From NCBI GenBank assembly GCA_045837725.1, contig JBEWZL010000126.1, positions 372,001-436,000 on the forward strand: a stretch of 64,000 nucleotides of DNA, written 5' to 3'. This DNA is from Vermamoeba vermiformis. Taxonomy: Eukaryota > Tubulinea > Echinamoebida. Shown here piece by piece: positions 27,482 to 38,843 of this stretch (position 1 is its first letter; every line of letters begins with the position of its first letter). The notes beneath the pieces were generated by a model. The model was not told the origin of the DNA, made no database searches, and worked only from the letters and a program-made list of their open reading frames with translations. Made by a program: the position numbers and the translations under genes.

Positions 27482-29091
27482 CAAGTGTGGTTTAGAATGT
27501 GATTTAGAAATAGATAATTGGCTCCGGCATCGAAACATCGGTTTTAGCATGTCAACTTGTCATAACACATTTAATCGACCAATCCTAACAAAGCTTTCTG
27601 TAACACAAGTATTTAATTTCAATTACCATCGCTTTATCAATATGTTGCATAGCAACGTTACGTGGTAAGGACGCGAATGCTAAACTTAAACGTGTGCTCG
27701 AAGGGCGGTTAAATGCGCAAAAAAAACAGAAATTTCCTTCGCCGTGACAGACACACCGTAATTGGCGTGTACTGTATAGTGAATATTATCGTTATTGACG
27801 TAGCAAATCTCTCCGGAGAACACCCGTTCCAATGAAATTCACATTTTTTCACTTCCAGAAAACTCCCGATGATTGGCATTGAGGCACATCCAACTTAAAA
27901 TTAAGTCCGTTTAATAAAGTTGTATACATTGCGTTTCTTTACAGCTTGTACAAGAGTAGGGGAGTGAGATAATTAATGATAGCATGAAAAAACGGATCTC
28001 AAACGCATTTGTTTTTCCGATCTATGCACCACACCACTGCCATAATCACGATCTGTATATCAATGGCACATTAGGCTTTGTCGCTCGCGTATCTTTTCAA
28101 CTGTCATCAAATGTCAGTTTTGTAATGTTCCTCCAAAGAAGTGCGTTTGCGTAAAACAGAAAATAATGGCCCTACGAGAAGCTCCATAATACAAAGCGAC
28201 TTCTATTTGGCTGTTGGGGCGCACGCTTTGCATGTTAACGTACCGATTACCGGTAACTATTTTCTTTGAATTCAAATTAGCAATCTGTTCGTCTTTTCGA
28301 TGGACAGAAATAATTACTGTAATTACAAATTAGTTATTTATTTAACTCAAACGCAAAATGGCAATTTCTTCTACATCCTAATTAATTATTTTTATTTGCG
28401 TGAGATCTTACTACTTGTCCATTTGTAACACTGCTTGGCACTAATGAATTATTCTATTCTATCTATATAGGTCACTGTCGACCAGCCGGCGTCCGATTTT
28501 TTCCGCCGCAGATCAGCGTTTTTTACGTATTCAAAGAATGGTTCCAGTACGCGTATATCGTCCGCATACTTCCAACACTTATCTTACCAAATTTAGAATT
28601 GTTGTGTTTGCACCAAGAAATATCGTGGCCTCTACTGGTTCAGCGATTCAGATCGAGAAGAATTAACCGGTATACTTGGTTGTCCTGCAACGCTTGAGTG
28701 GGTTGATTATTGGTACGTCGTCTTTGACTACAACCGAATGGCTTATAGCCTGAGCGGTGGTGCTGATTAGCAAGAAAATATTCTTAGCTTGCCATCTTTA
28801 TTCGTAAAGTAAGTCCAATTTGTGCTTGATATTGGTATAGCGACAATCAATAATGCTCTAGCTACGACCAGCGCCACTCGTTACGGTCGGCTAGTGATGT
28901 TTTGGTCGTGGATCGCGATTCAAGCGAATTAATCATGACTGACTATTTTAAACCAACAGCTGTATTACATTGTCGATATCCCAGTTGAATTTGAATTCTT
29001 TCTTTGTTTTTTGGCTGCCGATATTTTTTGAATCACTTTGACAGGCTTAAATACTGCCGACAAATTCTAATTGTTTTTATTCAGATTCGCT
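27482..29091. other. 1.6-kb intergenic region, largest in the window
   Basis: Lies between the divergent kelch kinase 2 and the two-TM gene. Most of it has no coding signal. One coding-like stretch is listed separately (28597-28770). It holds a CGGATCT heptamer near 27987 and several GC-richer patches. No TIRs or tRNA seen. Confidence 0.5.
28597..28770 (+). pseudogene. possible orphan last exon of an aspartic-protease-like gene
   Basis: After a good acceptor (AAATTTAG) there is an open frame of 57 codons ending in TAG. Its composition is coding-like. The end reads ILGCPATLEWVDYWYVVFDY then NRMAYSLS, which resembles the ILGxxxLxxxYVVFDxxxxRxGF ending of A1 pepsin-like proteases, preceded by a CCVC motif. 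I found no DTG-containing exons upstream in the intergenic region, so this is at best a remnant, or an exon of a gene whose other exons I missed. Function is not assigned. Confidence 0.3.
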
Positions 29092-29599
29092 ATGGCGGTC
29101 ACAAGAGAATGCAAAATAATAATCTTTTTGATTATTATGCTCTTCGGAGCAGGCGCGCTCATCGTGGGCATATTCATAGCCGCAATAGGCATTAGCAGTG
29201 ATGTTCTAAGTGCCGATGGTAATTACAGCGAAAAATATTTAAATTTTACTAATTATAATCAGTCATCAAAATTGCTGGCTACGTATTGATAGGCGTTGGT
29301 GGTGCTATATTCATCGTAGGCGGAATGTTCTTCGCTATTAACGTGCACAGTAAGTTCCGATCGTAATTCCAAATTCGCGCCTAATCGTTACAGAAAAACG
29401 GCGTGACGAAACATATGAAAAACGAATGGTAAAAAAGCGAGAAAAAGAGGAAAAGAAAAGGCAGAAGGAAATTGAAGCGAAAAAGAAGAACACAATGATC
29501 GCATCCTTTTCCACATCCAGCACTGCTTCGACGACTAGCGGCATGTCGACATCACGGTCGAGTGTATTATTGCTGAATACCTATCCCGAGGAGGTATAA
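29092..29599 (+). CDS. small two-TM protein with basic coiled-coil tail, unknown
   Basis: Three exons (29092-29218, 29263-29349, 29394-29599) join in phase to 139 residues. Two hydrophobic Gly-rich segments (about 9-32 and 46-67, both with GxxxG-like packing: FGAGALIVGIFIAAIG and GYVLIGVGGAIFIVGG) flank a short loop. A strongly charged Lys/Glu helix (KRMVKKREKEEKKRQKE) and a Ser/Thr-rich end follow. It is likely a hairpin membrane protein with its tail in the cytosol. No family recognised. Confidence 0.65.
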
Positions 29600-29944
29600 G
29601 CTCATTTTTGTTGTTTATAATGTACAGCTGGTTTTATACCAGAAATTAAAATCTCGAAAACCTATCTCGACAGAAATTTCGAATCACAACTGATAATCAG
29701 GTACCTTGCGTCATATAATTATCAATATTATGTTACGACATCGTACGGCGAACGAATTCGTCAATTGAGTAGATTTAATTTCTTTTCATCGTTTGCGGAT
29801 CTGGATCCAGGCCTCAATCAATAGTTTTAATCCAACAATTTCATGAAATTAATTTAATTGAGATATATAATAAACAATTTTACGTTGTGCGCCAAGTAGA
29901 ACTTCTGACGCTCACGTGACTGGACATCGCCGTTCACTGAACGA
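29600..29944. other. convergent intergenic region
   Basis: About 0.35 kb between the two-TM gene and the DUF1647-like gene. AT-rich, with GCGGATCTGGATCC near 29795. Nothing else seen. Confidence 0.45.
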
Positions 29945-32900
29945 CTAATTCTTTTTGAGAATGCTATTCGCGTACTGGTCTCTATTCTTGCTGTTGTAGA
30001 GCAATTGGCTGTATTCGCCCATCATCAGATTGTTAAATGTATAGTCGTCTGTTTTCTTGCTTCCACCGCTGAATAATTGCAATGATTAGCACGCTTGTTT
30101 CTACCTTATATGGTAATAAATAGTACTTACTCGTAGTTGAAATAATCGTAGTCTCTGTTGCAAGTGTAGCACGTGGTATTGTACAAAATGGAACTGAACA
30201 AAATGTTGTCCAATGTTCCGCGAGGACTGCCAGTCAAACCTTAAAACGATAATAAAATTAATAAAACTAGCACTAAGCCTATACAAAATATCGGAAATAA
30301 ATTGCTAATGTTTTCACGACTGTGAAAAATATCAATTTTTTTCACGGATTAGATCTTGGTCATGAAACGTGTTTCCAAATAAGGCAATACTTACGGTTGA
30401 TGCTCCAACAGTCCCTATTGTTCGCGCAGTCACTCAACGGATCAATCACTTGATGCTGCACAATGCTGCCGCTGATGTGTCCGAACAGATCCAGCGAACA
30501 GAGCGGTTTCCACTGATAGTCCACCGACTGCATATTAAAGTTGTCCTTATAATACTGTTGCGTGGTTGAACTGTTGTAATCCACGCCTGCAAACAGATTT
30601 CCACCAATCGTTGGCGAGAACACTCCGTCGCGCCATAATAGGAACAAGAGGCCTTCGAGCTTGTTCACGACGGAATAACTCGTCGACAAGAAAATAATTG
30701 TTACGTATTCCTCGAGGGCTTCCTAATTTAGTAAAGGAAATTAAATATCTTGGTGGTAAAAGACAAAATGCTGTGAAAAATTTTGAGGTCACGCCAATTT
30801 CGATTATTTCCTTATTTGGAAGTGTCAAGAGCATACCTTGATGACGAGAGGTCTCCACGCGTTGTTATTGATGTCAGTCACGTGTCCATTGTACTTCGAA
30901 AAGTCAAAAGTTTTCAACGTCACTCCGCGCCACGTGTCCACTTCTTTGCGCTGCGAGTCACTGAGACCCAAGTCGTAAATCACCACGGCAATACTTGACT
31001 CGTGCGAGTGCATCGATCCGACCTAAATGAAAATCCCATATTAGGAAAGAGATTCGGATCCAAAAATTATGTTCTTTTTTCACGTACGAGATTTTTGAGG
31101 TCGTTGAAGTGGCTGCTGGCGGCACCAGTGATGAATTTAATCTCGCTCTTGAGATCTTTTTCAATCTGCAAATATTTGCGGTGCGTGACAGTGTTCATGA
31201 ACGACGAGGCCGTGCCTTGCGCGGGTAATGACGAGACACCCGCAGTGCAGTGCTTGGTGTAGCGCTCAGGATTGAAATACTTCGAGTACGTCGAGGACGT
31301 GCAGCGACACGATTGGTGGTCTAAAAATAGATCGTGAGAATAAATTATTGCAATGTTTTCGAGTAAATTTTTTTCAAATGAGTGTAGTGAAGTCCAAGGA
31401 TATTGTTTCCAAATAAGGCAATAACGCGTGTGCGAGTACGTACCGTGGAAGTCAGCCTTGACACGTGCTTTGATCGTGTTCCACTGCGCAAAGTTCTTGC
31501 TCACGCCGTCCCAGTCCTCACACGTGCGCACTTCGCCTGCACAATAACAAAAATAAACTATTAGCAAACCAATAGATAACAATAGCAAATATAGCACTGC
31601 AGCATAATGTCAAACAAACATATTATAATAATCGGCATTAAAGATTTGTCCAGCAACATTTGAACCATCAGTAAGCGTACTAAAGATTAATAATACGATG
31701 GCAATGTCTCGTGATATAACTATTCAAATTTGAATGCCCGTGCGTACCGTTGTAAGGTCCACTGCCGCGCCTGTGATGCAACACTTCAGTGCCAATCTTC
31801 TTCGGGTCCTCGCCACCAGCCACGTGATTGGTGAATGCCGAGTCCATGGCGCACTGCACACAGACCGTGCGATAGACTTGCATCGAGAACAGCGGCTGAT
31901 CTTTGCCGTACGACCGCGTCTCGGTCAGTTCTGGCACTAAAAATAGAACAAACCATTAGAACAATATTACTATTTTAGGAAATGAGTTGTTGATCGAGGG
32001 CAAATTATTCGGTTAGTGAAAATACGGTTCAGTGAAAATATGGTTCAGTGAAATTACCTGCAGGAGGTGTCAAACACAATTCATCGAGCGCACATTCAAC
32101 GGCTGGTCTGCAAATGAATATTAGCAAAGATTGATGACACAACGTAGATTACTATTTTTAGATTATTTTCCCGTTCAGGTAAAATGATAGATTGATCCGT
32201 ACTTGATCACGCCGTTAAAAGCACCGCCCCAATAGGTGCCACCGTGCACGCCACCAGCAGTCATTGGTCGGCCCAAAAATGACTCGAGTGTCGTGTTGAA
32301 GTGCTCGAACATGCCTGGTCTGCCACCACGTGTCAAGCTGTCACCCATGCCCGTGCAGAAATAGCCTTCTTTGTTGACACGTTGACGGATGTAATTGATT
32401 GGCTGACGAATTTCATAGCCGCTGTCCACGTACAAGATCTGCACGGAAAAAATTTTAGCAAAGTTTGATTTTTCCGGATCTTGTCTAATTGTAATTACCT
32501 TGCCGTATTCTTCGAGTGCTTGTTGCACTACGAGAGCTTTCCACGCGAAATTTCGCAAACTTTTAACGTGTGGTGGATACTTGTCGAAATCAAAGGGCCG
32601 GATCTGTTCCGATAAATAAAAATAACGTTAGCATTCGATTTATCATGTTTTATATAATAGGTATAATTATAGTATTATCTTACCGTTACTTTACACCACT
32701 TTGAAATTTGAGCCTTATTTTCCGCTGACAGACCCAGATCATAAACAGCAATCTAGTTAGAGTTGAAATAAGTACGTATATTATTAGGGCTATACTACTA
32801 TAGTGTATTTATGCTATTATTGCTTATTTACCTCTAAATCGGGCTCCCAGTAGTGAACAGATCCGACGATATTGCCTAAATGACCTACGAACCCAGAACT

Positions 32901-33526
32901 TGCAGCCGTTACGAGTGTAAGTGGCAAATTGAGTAATTCGGGGTCTGTGGTCGGCTTGGGCTTGCAGGGATCGTGACTGTAGCGCTAAATGGAAAAATAA
33001 ATATTTTAAAAATCTATTATGGATCAAAGAATCGAAATTGCAAAAAAATAGTAAAATAGCGCTATAATAACAGAAAAATAATTTATAAGATTTTTGGCGT
33101 TGAAATTGAGGCAAAATTAAGGCGAAGAAAGGTTGTTATTCAGAAAACGGTAAAAAAATATTTCAATAAATCGAATTTACAGCAATAATACTATCTTGAT
33201 ATAATTCGTACCTTAATATCTTCATCCGATAAATGATCATTAAAATCGACACGTGGTTTGGCGACGTCATCTTGATGTTGCTGATGCGTTTGAGAACTTT
33301 GAGGTGGCGTAACAGCTGCTGGTACTCGCGTTACAACATTAGGAACAGTATGTACATTGGGTTTGGTTGGTAAATACACAGCTTCGTAAATATGATCGTT
33401 AGATCTAGTGTTGGGCGTGATAATCCAGATCGTAAACAAAGAACAGCCGATAATCGTCGCTACGAAGGTCTTAAATAATAATTCTGACCTCCGTCGTTCG
33501 GCAACACGAGACCGTCCTCTATGCAT
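29945..33526 (-). CDS. type II membrane protein with tandem DUF1647-like domains
   Basis: Thirteen exons (33526-33212, 32984-32832, 32753-32694, 32603-32499, 32438-32203, 32107-32058, 31936-31748, 31536-31444, 31320-31088, 31022-30837, 30722-30395, 30239-30131, 30068-29945) encode 726 residues in one frame. A basic N-terminus and a TM anchor (about 17-36) suggest a type II Golgi or surface protein. Two homologous units follow. Unit 1 has VTAASS, VYDLGLS, FDFDKYPPHV, AWKALVVQQALEEYG and ILYVDSG. Unit 2 has ITGAASS, VIYDLGLS, FDFSKYNGHV, AWRPLVIKEALEEY, then IIFLSTS where unit 1 has the YVDSG motif. These resemble the DUF1647-type family with a sugar-nucleotide-transferase-like fold, so glycosyltransferase is an inference. 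Unit 2 appears to lack the putative acidic active-site motif. Confidence 0.7.
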
Positions 33527-33931
33527 TCAATTAATAGGCGCGTGTTGGTCTATTGGACAAATCTGAAAAATAAAGGCAAATTTTCATTTTGTTATTGATA
33601 AATACCACAAACAACGGGTATTTATGCTAGTAATCGAGATGTGATATTATAATTAGCCTAGGGAGTTCAGATTGCCTCTGTTTGTAGATCTTTCCCGCCA
33701 TCCGAAATTATTTGAGGTAAATATAATTTTTTAAATAGTACGGATACCAATGCTTATGCAATTACAAAAATAGCCCAGGTTTATGTTGTTAAATTCCTCA
33801 GGTGGTTGTAAATAGAAAATTTCTTGCTGCGCATCATCTCGTTCCAAATTGGCCAATAATGTATTTCTCGAATGTTATACTCATAATAGATGACATTTAA
33901 ATGATACAGTGTAATATAATTTCTTACTTCA
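33527..33931. other. intergenic region
   Basis: About 0.4 kb between two minus-strand genes; AT-rich; nothing recognised beyond a likely promoter for the DUF1647-like gene. Confidence 0.45.
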
Positions 33932-34427
33932 TTAGAATTTACGTACAAATTTAATGAATTTAACGAACAAATACTCGCCGCCGATCAACAGACAGAGACT
34001 GGTCTTGCCATGAGCAAGGACCGTGTAGAGATGAATGCCGGTGAGAAGTGCTACTACAGCTAAAATGATAGAATGAGTAATCCACGTTGGTTGTGATAAA
34101 TCTAATCGTTTCCGTTGCAACGGATGTGAATTTATTTTTCGTATCATCAATACTTACGACCTAATAAGAATTTAAATACGTTGCGCATGATAGCAACACC
34201 CACATTCTAATAATTATACGATTATTTAAATTAAAATTCATTTTTTAATCCTTTGTATTGACCGAACATCAACTTACATCGCCTGAACGAAGCTTTTTTT
34301 TGGCATATATATTTCCTGCTATTGTTGTGATGGTGCCTGCTATGAGCGCGGCGGTTAGCGATGTTCGTATCGGCTGATCCTGCAAGCTAGGCAGATAATT
34401 CGATGCAGAATGCATAATATTCGACAT
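33932..34427 (-). CDS. small two-TM protein, unknown
   Basis: Three exons (34427-34278, 34206-34158, 34059-33932) give 108 residues. There are two hydrophobic segments: TAALIAGTITTIAGNIYA (about 23-40) and one around FKFLLGPVVALLTGIHLY (about 60-78). The C-terminus is hydrophobic and basic (EYLFVKFIKFVRKF). No presequence is obvious. A GTACGT donor overlaps the last codons, so a further 3' exon cannot be excluded. Family not recognised; size and layout fit small mitochondrial or ER membrane proteins. Confidence 0.6.
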
Positions 34428-34828
34428 TTTGTGCTGAGTTAATAATGTAAGCTAGTAAAAATAGCTCATTGAACGAACATTTTTAATTTTAAGATATTTG
34501 CGAGATTAATTTAGAGCAGTTTTAACGGTTTTGGGCGAAAAAAGATTAACGACAGACGCAACAGCAATAATATCTCATACTTTATCGTCCGTAGTTCAAT
34601 TAATGCAAGTCAAAACATTTACGAACAGTTCTTTATCATTCGCCTGGTTACATCCGCGATCTCATTCAACCCTTCCACGGGCTATTGATGATCTCGACTA
34701 ATGTCAGTTTATGGTTACATTGGTTCAAGCTAATGAGGGTGCAATGTTCACGAGACTCGGACCGCGCAACAATTTTGCAGTCGGGTTGAACCTCATTCGT
34801 TCATTACCCGCACAACAGAGCACCACAA
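34428..34828. other. divergent promoter region
   Basis: About 0.4 kb between the small TM gene (-) and the PP2C-like gene (+). A short open frame from 34711 overlaps the PP2C start in another frame and is probably spurious. Confidence 0.45.
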
Positions 34829-36031
34829 ATGCTCCACACAATCATCACACATACGAGTGCAGTAAAGCAAAGAGTATTCGCTGCTTCATTGTCCAAGCGC
34901 ACTATATGTATGATTACAACTACTCGTAGTAAACCCCCTTGCAGTTCGTTTGCAAAAGTGGGTTTGTTCGGACGCACGAAACAATCTGCGGTTAATATGG
35001 TACAAAATTATTCTTCGAAATTATGGCACGCTAGCAGGGCTTATGCAAGTAAGTCGCAAAATAAGCATTAAAACCATTTTCGTTAACGAAACAAAAATTA
35101 GCTGCAAATGACTCCAATCAGCGACGTAAATTCGAGCACGTGGGTAAGATCCATATTCCACGACCTCGCAGTAGTTCTTCTGGACACGACGCTTGTTTCA
35201 GTTCAACCGATCAATCAGTGTTGGGTGTGTTCGGAGGTAAAAATACATTTAAATTTAATAATCATTGTTTTGTTTGCACCAACTTACAACTCTCTTTAGC
35301 GACACACGATAAAGATAACAAATCTATGCGTAAAGTTGTCACAAATGCGAAACGAGAAGCGGACAACATTGGTACTACAGATCCGTCAAAGATTATTCAA
35401 GCCGCGGTGTCTGGTTTGACTATAAGTGATTGTCAATGGTACGATATGATTACAAGGTAATGTTACTGATGCTGTATTAGCACAGCATGCATTGCTGTAT
35501 TGAAAGGCAACACCATTTGCACTTCGAATGTTGGAGACGCGGGACTGTTGGTCTTCAGACCGTCCAACAAACAAGTAAGCTGTTGTAATTCTTCTTATTA
35601 TGCCAGCTTATTAACATTACTATAGATTTTGTTCCGCTCGGTTACCGAAAACCAAAACTTAAGAATTCCATCAGATAAGGAAGCTATATCGACTGCAGAT
35701 GTTCAGTATGCAATATCTTATCATAGTATAATTAATCTTCATCATGCCGAACAGGATCAAAGTGTTGGAGGGTGACGTCGTTCTACTGGCCTCTAACAGC
35801 GTGTTCAACAACTTGAAAGACCAGCTATTGGTCAGCTGCGCCAGCGAGGTGTTATCCACCGGCATTGGCACTGATGAGAGTTTGGCACAAAATATTGCCA
35901 ATAGGGTGGCTTCTCAAGTTACTAGCGAACTATACAGCGCTTATGCTAGTTTTAAACTTGAAAGGCGGTATGACGTTACACTGGTGGTCGGCATTGTAGG
36001 AAAAACAGAAAAAGACGATACAAAAAAATAG
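34829..36031 (+). CDS. PPTC7-like PP2C protein, probable pseudophosphatase
   Basis: Six exons (34829-35048, 35102-35236, 35300-35456, 35481-35574, 35626-35705, 35755-36031) encode 320 residues. The layout follows mitochondrial PPTC7: a basic N-terminus, SGHDACF, LGVFG, STACIAVL, SNVGDAG, GDVVLLASNSVFNNL and DVTLVVGIV. In active PP2Cs the second element is VxDGVGG and the fifth is TDGLFDN, with both DG pairs binding the metal pair. Here they read VFGATHD and SNSVFNNL, so these ligands are missing. The protein is therefore probably catalytically dead and may act as a binding or regulatory protein (inference). The N-terminus (Arg, Ser, Thr, no early acids) is compatible with mitochondrial import. 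Start chosen as the first Met of the open frame. Confidence 0.78.
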
Positions 36032-36133
36032 AATAGACTACATAATATTGATGTAACAATTAGTCAATCCTTTTGAATCCCGTTGAAAGGAAATTAAAAT
36101 GCATAAATAAATTATTGAACTTACGGCGCACTT

Positions 36134-38725
36134 TTACTTGACTTGCAATGCAATGGTTTTGTATAAAGCCATATCATTGGAGACAGTATCTAACGTATAC
36201 ATCATGCGATAGTCAGCTGGCTCGAAAACAAACTAAAAAAATGGCGTTAGTCAAATCCGTTAAAATAACCCAAAATGATGCTCTCTAATTACCTCAGCGG
36301 GGTATTTGCCGTTAAGATTATCCCAAGGATATTGCTCCCATAATGCCCAACGAAGTACGGCGCTGAAACAAAACGATCAGATCGCATCCAAGTTAAAAAT
36401 ACCTAAAAAATTTGTACGTACTTTGTAGGGAACTGTTGAGGGGCATAAGGGCTGTCCATAAGATTTAAGAGCTTCATTTCTTCTAGCAAGTATTGCAATT
36501 CATAGACCAAGCCACCAATAAAACTTGCGACCTGATCGCCGATCAGAAAAATCTTAAGAATGGAAGTGCTCTTACCATTTGTGGTCTATTGGCAATACCA
36601 CCAACTACTACAATGCGTCCTTGATTGGTTTCTTGAATATTTCGAGCCGTCAACGCGCATGCGCTACCGCAAGTTCTGAATTCGAAGAAAACGTTAGTAT
36701 TTCCAACTTGACCTTATTCTAATTATTCAATATTACCCGTCGGTAAGTACTATAACATTGGCGGGATTGAAGACGAAGCTCGAGTCGAAAGGAGGCACAT
36801 CCAACATGGAGCAGTCATCTTGCAGCTTGTTTGAGTACTTTGAAGCTGAATTACCGCGGAAATAAGTATTTCCAGGTAATATCCAGCCTATTGAATATTA
36901 TATTAAGTCATTTGCGCTTATTTTTGAAGCTTTGGATCTTACTCAGATCTTGGTATTGAGCACCAGTGTTGTAGTCGAAGTACTTCCAAGGAGAGAAAAT
37001 AGAATAGACATCTCTAGGCAATTTAGCAGCATTTTGAGCGAGAGCGAGAGTCAAGTTCGAGTGAATGAGATCGAACACTGGATGTTGCGGGTATTGCAGT
37101 GATTCGGGGAACATTAAGCGCAAGAATTGCATCGCTAAACATACGTAACCACCACCATTGCCTCTATAATAGTAATATTATATAAGCTTTTAATTTGAAA
37201 GGCATTGACAGAAATAAAATATTTGTTGAAATTTAAAAATCGTCTAAATTACTTGTAATATTGAATATCATTATATTAAAACTAATGCATACCTAAAGTC
37301 CAAGATGAGCTGCTTCAATTTCAATTGATTAGCCAAGACTAAAGAGCGTTGCAGATCGAACAAAAATTGAGGCTCGCTTTGCAAATCGTCGTTGGTGTCC
37401 AATCCGTATTTCTCAGGCATAAAGCTGTTGATTTTCATCGCTGCTACACCATTACCAACATTAAATAGCGAAATATTCTCGCCTTGATAGATCGGTTTTT
37501 GAGATGCAGATGCGCGTTTTTGTTTTTGCGGTAAGTGATAGCTCTTGTCATCAAACAATTGTGCCTTAACATATTCAGTCTCTTCTAATATCGTAGAAGG
37601 TGAATCAACGTAAGGAATGCTGCCGTTGCGAATAGATCTGTCGCCAGTAAAACAAGCTTGATAAATGTCTGCGACATTTCTCAGTGCTGTGGCTTGCCAC
37701 TTAAGAGTGACGGTGTTACTATAATAGATATTAACAATATAGTACTCGCGTTGAAGTATTTTGAGCGGATCTTACGTAACGCCAGTTCCATAATCGTGAA
37801 GTTCGAATGTTTCAGCTTCTTGCGATGGAATTCCATATGTGCCTTGAGAACGCGTGGTATAAAGTGATTTTATGGCGTAATTGAATCTATTTAACGAAAT
37901 TAGAGGAATTGAGATCGCATGCGTACTCGATCTGACTTACCTGCTGCCCAAATCAAGCGAGAACGGAGCATTAGTATCCGCAAAATTAATAAGATATGTC
38001 ACTGCATTTTGATTATTGATTTTGTTGATTCTTTTGCCCACAAGAGTCTGATCGTACTTGGCGCTAATAATAACGATTTCTTGGCTCGAAGTTGACTCGT
38101 TAAATATAGATGCAATTTGGAACGGCAAGAAGAATGAGAATGAACTGTAACAACCTGGCTTGCGGTACTGTGAAAGTGACAGCGTCAGATCTACTATCAA
38201 AAGTCGAAAGAACTTTCAAAATTAATTTCCAGAGCACAATATTGCTTCGTAATAATATTTGCTCGTGTATTAACCATGTTTCAATTATTAACAGCTTACT
38301 TGAGTGTGCGGATCGTTCAGACTAAGAAAGAAAAAAAAATATTAAGGATTGACAAGCTTATTTTGAATATCTTACGTGGTTAAAAAGCTGGCCAATGCTT
38401 GTTGAAATTCGTAATCGGTTTTGAAATCATTTCTAGCGTTGATCTTGCTCAATCCACCGAAAATATCTACGTGCAACGGTAACCACTGTGGATCAGGGCT
38501 GTTGGCTGCTATGTCTCTAAACACGTACATTTGAAGTGCTTTTTGCACGGTGTCCATAGTTTGGGCTTTAATTGAGGCATTGTAAGGAATGGACAACATG
38601 CACGTTGCCATCTGGCCATAAGGAATGATATCTCCCTTGGTAAACGAGCATTTCTGCTGCGCCAGTGATATATTAAATATAGTAAATATAAATAAAGCTA
38701 CAGAAAGGACTCTTGTTGACTTCAT
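36134..38725 (-). CDS. secreted S41-family serine protease
   Basis: Eleven exons (38725-38376, 38321-38300, 38158-37941, 37886-37776, 37718-37293, 37163-36943, 36887-36737, 36675-36576, 36531-36422, 36362-36293, 36232-36134) encode 625 residues. A signal peptide (MKSTRVLSVALFIFTIFNISLA) starts the protein. The S41 (tail-specific/CPAF-like) domain includes LNDPHTQ, ILDFRGNGGGYVCLAMQF and the nucleophile motif VLTDGTCGSACALTARN, with the Ser at about residue 504. It should be an extracellular or lysosomal endopeptidase. One exon is only 22 nt (TLNDPHTQ); its phase requires acceptor GCAAG|CCAGG for the next exon. The gene is divergent from WDR7 with 118 bp between starts. Confidence 0.85.
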
Positions 38726-38795
38726 TTTGAAATCTAACGAATAAAATAAAAAATTTGTTTGATCTTTTTTCGTCCGCGCAAAAGTTGCATAGGCA

Positions 38796-38805
38796 CCATA
38801 TTTGG
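38796..38805. promoter_or_regulatory. CArG-box-like site in divergent promoter
   Basis: CCATATTTGG fits CC(A/T)6GG, the SRF/MADS-box consensus. It lies in the 118-bp gap between the starts of the S41 protease (-) and the WDR7-like gene (+). Whether a MADS factor binds here is inference. Confidence 0.4.
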
Positions 38806-38843
38806 CCTTATAAATAGCTTGTATATATTATATAGACGATTAA

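Noticed and set aside
34711-34929. Open frame upstream of the PP2C-like gene (72 codons)
   Set aside because: It overlaps the PP2C first exon in another frame, has no motif, and does not join any later exon in phase.
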